A stretch of DNA of 33,626 nucleotides from JAVJPJ01 sp040217295 (GTDB taxonomy: Bacteria; Pseudomonadota; Alphaproteobacteria; Rhodobacterales; Rhodobacteraceae). The stretch lies in contig CAYWTM010000027.1 of the NCBI GenBank assembly GCA_964460185.1, forward strand, positions 1-33,626, in the 5' to 3' direction. Under the pieces are notes generated by a model. The model saw only the letters and a program-made list of their open reading frames with translations, had not been told where the DNA came from and ran no database searches. Position numbers and translations under genes: made by a program. Shown piece after piece: positions 31,760 through 33,626 of this stretch (position 1 is its first letter; each line of letters begins with the position of its first letter).

Positions 31760-33079
31760 TCAAAGCAGGTGACGAAGCGGTTGCTCCATCCGGCCTGCGA
31801 AATCGGAAAGAAGCCGGATCGCCGCCGCGCCATCCATGCTGTTCGCGGCGCATTCCAGCGTGATCTGCAACCCGCCCCCGGCCTCGGTCACGGTCAGGAC
31901 CGGCACGTCCTCCGCGCCCATCTCGACGCTTGCCAGGTGCGTGCCGCGCAGGTCGCGGACCAGCAGGTCGGGTGCTTCCTCGCTCGGCGCGACCCGTGAC
32001 AGCGCCGGCCCAGGCGGGACGGCGAAGACAGCCAAGGCTCCGAACCGTTCCACAGCGACACAGACCGTCACGGCAGACCCAATGCTGGCCCCGGCAAGCC
32101 CCGCAAGGATGGTGTCGCCCGTCAGTCCTTGCGCGTCGGCGGCCCATGCGGCGAAGCCCGCGACCCCGTCCTCGCCAGCCTTGGCAGTCAGTCGGCGCGA
32201 GACGGCGGCCATGGCCGGGGCGGCAGACGTGCTGCGCTCCGGCATCCGGCGCAGAACCTCCAGGTCGGAAACATGGAAGGGCTGCGGATGCCCCGCCTCG
32301 ACCAACCGGCCAAGGTCCAGCCCCTGCTCCAGCGCCAACCGCCGCGCCTTGGGCGAGGCGAGGATGTGTCCGCCCGTGGTCACGGGCGCAGGCGGCTTCG
32401 GCGCAGGCGCTTTCGCAGCCGCGGGTTTCGCGGCCTCCACCTCGGCCGGCGCTTCCGCCTTGGCCGGCGCTTCCGCCTTCGCCCCATTCTTCACCGAGCG
32501 CGCCACCGGCGCGTCGGGCTTCGCGTCCGAGATGATCGCGACCGGGTCGCCCACGGGAACCTCTTCGCCGGGCTCGGCCAAGGTCGCGGCGAGCCATCCG
32601 TCACGCCCTGCTTCGACCTCCATCGTGCTCTTGTCTGTTTCGACCTCGAACAAGACGTCGTCGGCCGCGACTTTGTCACCCGGTGTCTTGAGCCAGGTGA
32701 CCAAGAGGCCCGTATCCTGGGCCATGCCAAGCTGGGGCATCGTGACGGTATCGCCCTCGGGCAGGGACATACCGTCCTGCACGGGACGTGTCTTTGCGTC
32801 CTCGGCAGGTGCGGTGTCCGTGGTCGCCGCGTCTTCCCCGGCGGTTTCGGAGATACACGCGATGACCACGCCGACAGGCACATCATCGCCCTCGGCAGCC
32901 GTGACGCGGGACAAGAAGCCGTCGGCCTGCGCCTCGACTTCCATCGTGGCCTTGTCCGTCTCAACTTCGAAAAGGGCGTCGCCCTTGGCCACCGCGTCAC
33001 CCGGCGCCTTGAACCAGGACACGATCTTGCCCGCATCTTGCGCCATGCCAAGTTGGGGCATTGTCACGTCATGCGGCAT
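31760..33079 (-). CDS. Double-lipoyl E2-like scaffold with degenerate acyltransferase domain
   Basis: A 439-aa protein. Two lipoyl domains follow each other: residues about 4-78 (lipoyl Lys43 in ETDKATME) and about 112-186 (Lys150 in ETDKSTME), both starting TMPQLGMAQD. An Ala/Pro/Lys-rich linker (about 187-235) leads to a peripheral-subunit-binding domain (237-276, ILASPKARRLALEQGLDL). The last 150 residues resemble a shortened E2 acyltransferase domain ending NSMDGAAAIRLLSDFAGRM, but the catalytic His of HxxxDG is replaced by Ala412 (only the DG remains). So this chain likely carries acyl groups and docks E1/E3 but cannot transfer them itself. Its ATG overlaps the E1 beta stop by 11 bp; GGGGAGC precedes it. 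Confidence 0.9.
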   Translation of the reverse strand: MPHDVTMPQLGMAQDAGKIVSWFKAPGDAVAKGDALFEVETDKATMEVEAQADGFLSRVTAAEGDDVPVGVVIACISETAGEDAATTDTAPAEDAKTRPVQDGMSLPEGDTVTMPQLGMAQDTGLLVTWLKTPGDKVAADDVLFEVETDKSTMEVEAGRDGWLAATLAEPGEEVPVGDPVAIISDAKPDAPVARSVKNGAKAEAPAKAEAPAEVEAAKPAAAKAPAPKPPAPVTTGGHILASPKARRLALEQGLDLGRLVEAGHPQPFHVSDLEVLRRMPERSTSAAPAMAAVSRRLTAKAGEDGVAGFAAWAADAQGLTGDTILAGLAGASIGSAVTVCVAVERFGALAVFAVPPGPALSRVAPSEEAPDLLVRDLRGTHLASVEMGAEDVPVLTVTEAGGGLQITLECAANSMDGAAAIRLLSDFAGRMEQPLRHLL

Positions 33080-33626
33080 GGACAAGCTCCCCGGCGCAGA
33101 GTTTCCGGGCGGTGTCAGCCACGCTCTGCGGTGTTGGAACGGTCAGATCCTCAAGGGCCGGTGAGAAGGGCACCGGCACGTCCATCGCGCCCATACGCGT
33201 GACCGGTGCATCGAGATAGTAGAAAGCCTTTTCGTTCAGGCGGCTGGCGATCTCGGAGGTCACCCCATAGCTCTGGTGCCCCTCGTCGATGACGATGGCG
33301 CGTGAGGTCTTCTTGACGCTCTTGATCAGCGTATCCTCGTCCAGCGGAACAATGGTGCGTGGGTCCACGACCTCTGCCTCGATGCCTTCACTTGCCAGGA
33401 TGTCGGCGGCTTTTTCGGCCACCTGCACCATCGACGAAGTCGCTATCAGCGTGATATCGCGCCCTTCGCGCTTGATGTTGGCCTGGCCGAAGGGGATCAG
33501 GTACTCCTCTTCCGGGACCGGGGCCTTGTCCTGGTACATCAGCTTGTCTTCGAAAATGACGACCGGGTTGTTGTCGCGGATCGCCGTCTTCATCAGCCCC
33601 TTCGCCTCATAAGCAGAGGATGGCAT
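33069..33626 (-). CDS. 2-oxo-acid/acetoin dehydrogenase E1 component, beta subunit (partial, N-terminus outside window)
   Basis: The last 185 residues of an E1 beta chain, which with E1 alpha forms the thiamine-diphosphate-dependent decarboxylase. The frame is open to the window edge; the typical N-terminal 140-150 residues are missing. MPSSAYEAKGLMKTAIRD, NPVVIFEDKLMY and VVDPRTIVPLDEDTL, IVIDEGHQSYGVTSEIA are family blocks; the first ones fit the acetoin-dehydrogenase (AcoB) and related branched 2-oxo-acid groups. E1 alpha is expected just upstream, beyond the window. It is followed by the double-lipoyl protein with an 11-bp overlap, so translation of the two is coupled. The substrate (acetoin or a 2-oxo acid) cannot be settled from this part. 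Confidence 0.92.
   Translation of the reverse strand: MPSSAYEAKGLMKTAIRDNNPVVIFEDKLMYQDKAPVPEEEYLIPFGQANIKREGRDITLIATSSMVQVAEKAADILASEGIEAEVVDPRTIVPLDEDTLIKSVKKTSRAIVIDEGHQSYGVTSEIASRLNEKAFYYLDAPVTRMGAMDVPVPFSPALEDLTVPTPQSVADTARKLCAGELVHAA

Noticed and set aside
31836..33164. Long plus-strand frames (up to 442 codons) opposite the lipoyl protein
   Set aside because: Antisense shadows of a protein with two textbook lipoyl domains; their Ser/Pro/Ala-rich translation has no domain-like pattern.
1..33626. Mobile elements, CRISPR, tRNA/rRNA genes, phage or defence systems
   Set aside because: No transposase, integrase, regularly spaced repeats, tRNA cloverleaf with CCA-type end or rRNA segment was noticed when reading both strands.

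Overview
The window looks like chromosome of a high-GC marine-type alphaproteobacterium, most likely Rhodobacteraceae (Roseobacter group). This rests on family content (long gltX variant, DUF1523 protein, fused ALDH16, 'choice-of-anchor'/phytase-like protein, twin-arginine signals), on strong GC bias at third codon positions and on a roseobacter-style intergenic repeat. No taxonomic search was possible. I see no tRNA, rRNA, CRISPR array, integrase or insertion sequence; it reads as ordinary chromosome with several compact operons. All residue numbers were counted by hand.

Left third (1-9202): a partial Tat-exported metallo-beta-lactamase-fold protein and a small HExxH zincin (minus), then gltX and a MATE exporter (plus), and a gamma-glutamylcyclotransferase-like protein (minus). 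Next comes a glycine-cleavage operon, gcvT-gcvH-gcvP, preceded by a tandem glycine riboswitch with a plausible ribosome-site-sequestering expression platform. A structured repeat sits between gcvH and gcvP.

Middle (9203-23760): a translationally coupled pair (GDCCVxC cysteine-rich protein plus a DUF4329 protein with a full JAMM signature), a 54-aa membrane protein, a geranylgeranyl-reductase-like flavoprotein, thioredoxin 2 (trxC), a cold-shock protein with terminator, ettA, nadD, a Tat-exported PBP4-type carboxypeptidase and a secreted phytase-like protein. The phytase-like gene is preceded by four 7-mers on an 11-bp period resembling a Pho box. An orphan peptide-type binding protein, a 63-aa protein, an M20 peptidase and a two-gene membrane-protein unit ending in DUF1523 follow.

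Right third (23760-33626, all minus): first a deoC operon in which a eukaryote-like deoxyribose-phosphate aldolase is followed by two small membrane proteins that appear to be paralogues and by a two-domain aldehyde dehydrogenase of the ALDH16 type. The pathway logic is deoxyribose-5-phosphate to acetaldehyde to acetate. Then comes a 2-oxo-acid/acetoin-dehydrogenase-type operon: E1 beta (cut by the window edge), a double-lipoyl E2-like protein, a semialdehyde-dehydrogenase-like enzyme, a lipoyl-less E2 acyltransferase and E3. Here E2 is split: one protein carries two lipoyl domains and a shortened acyltransferase domain without the catalytic histidine, while the other carries the active-looking acyltransferase and no lipoyl domain. 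This is the most unusual arrangement in the window.
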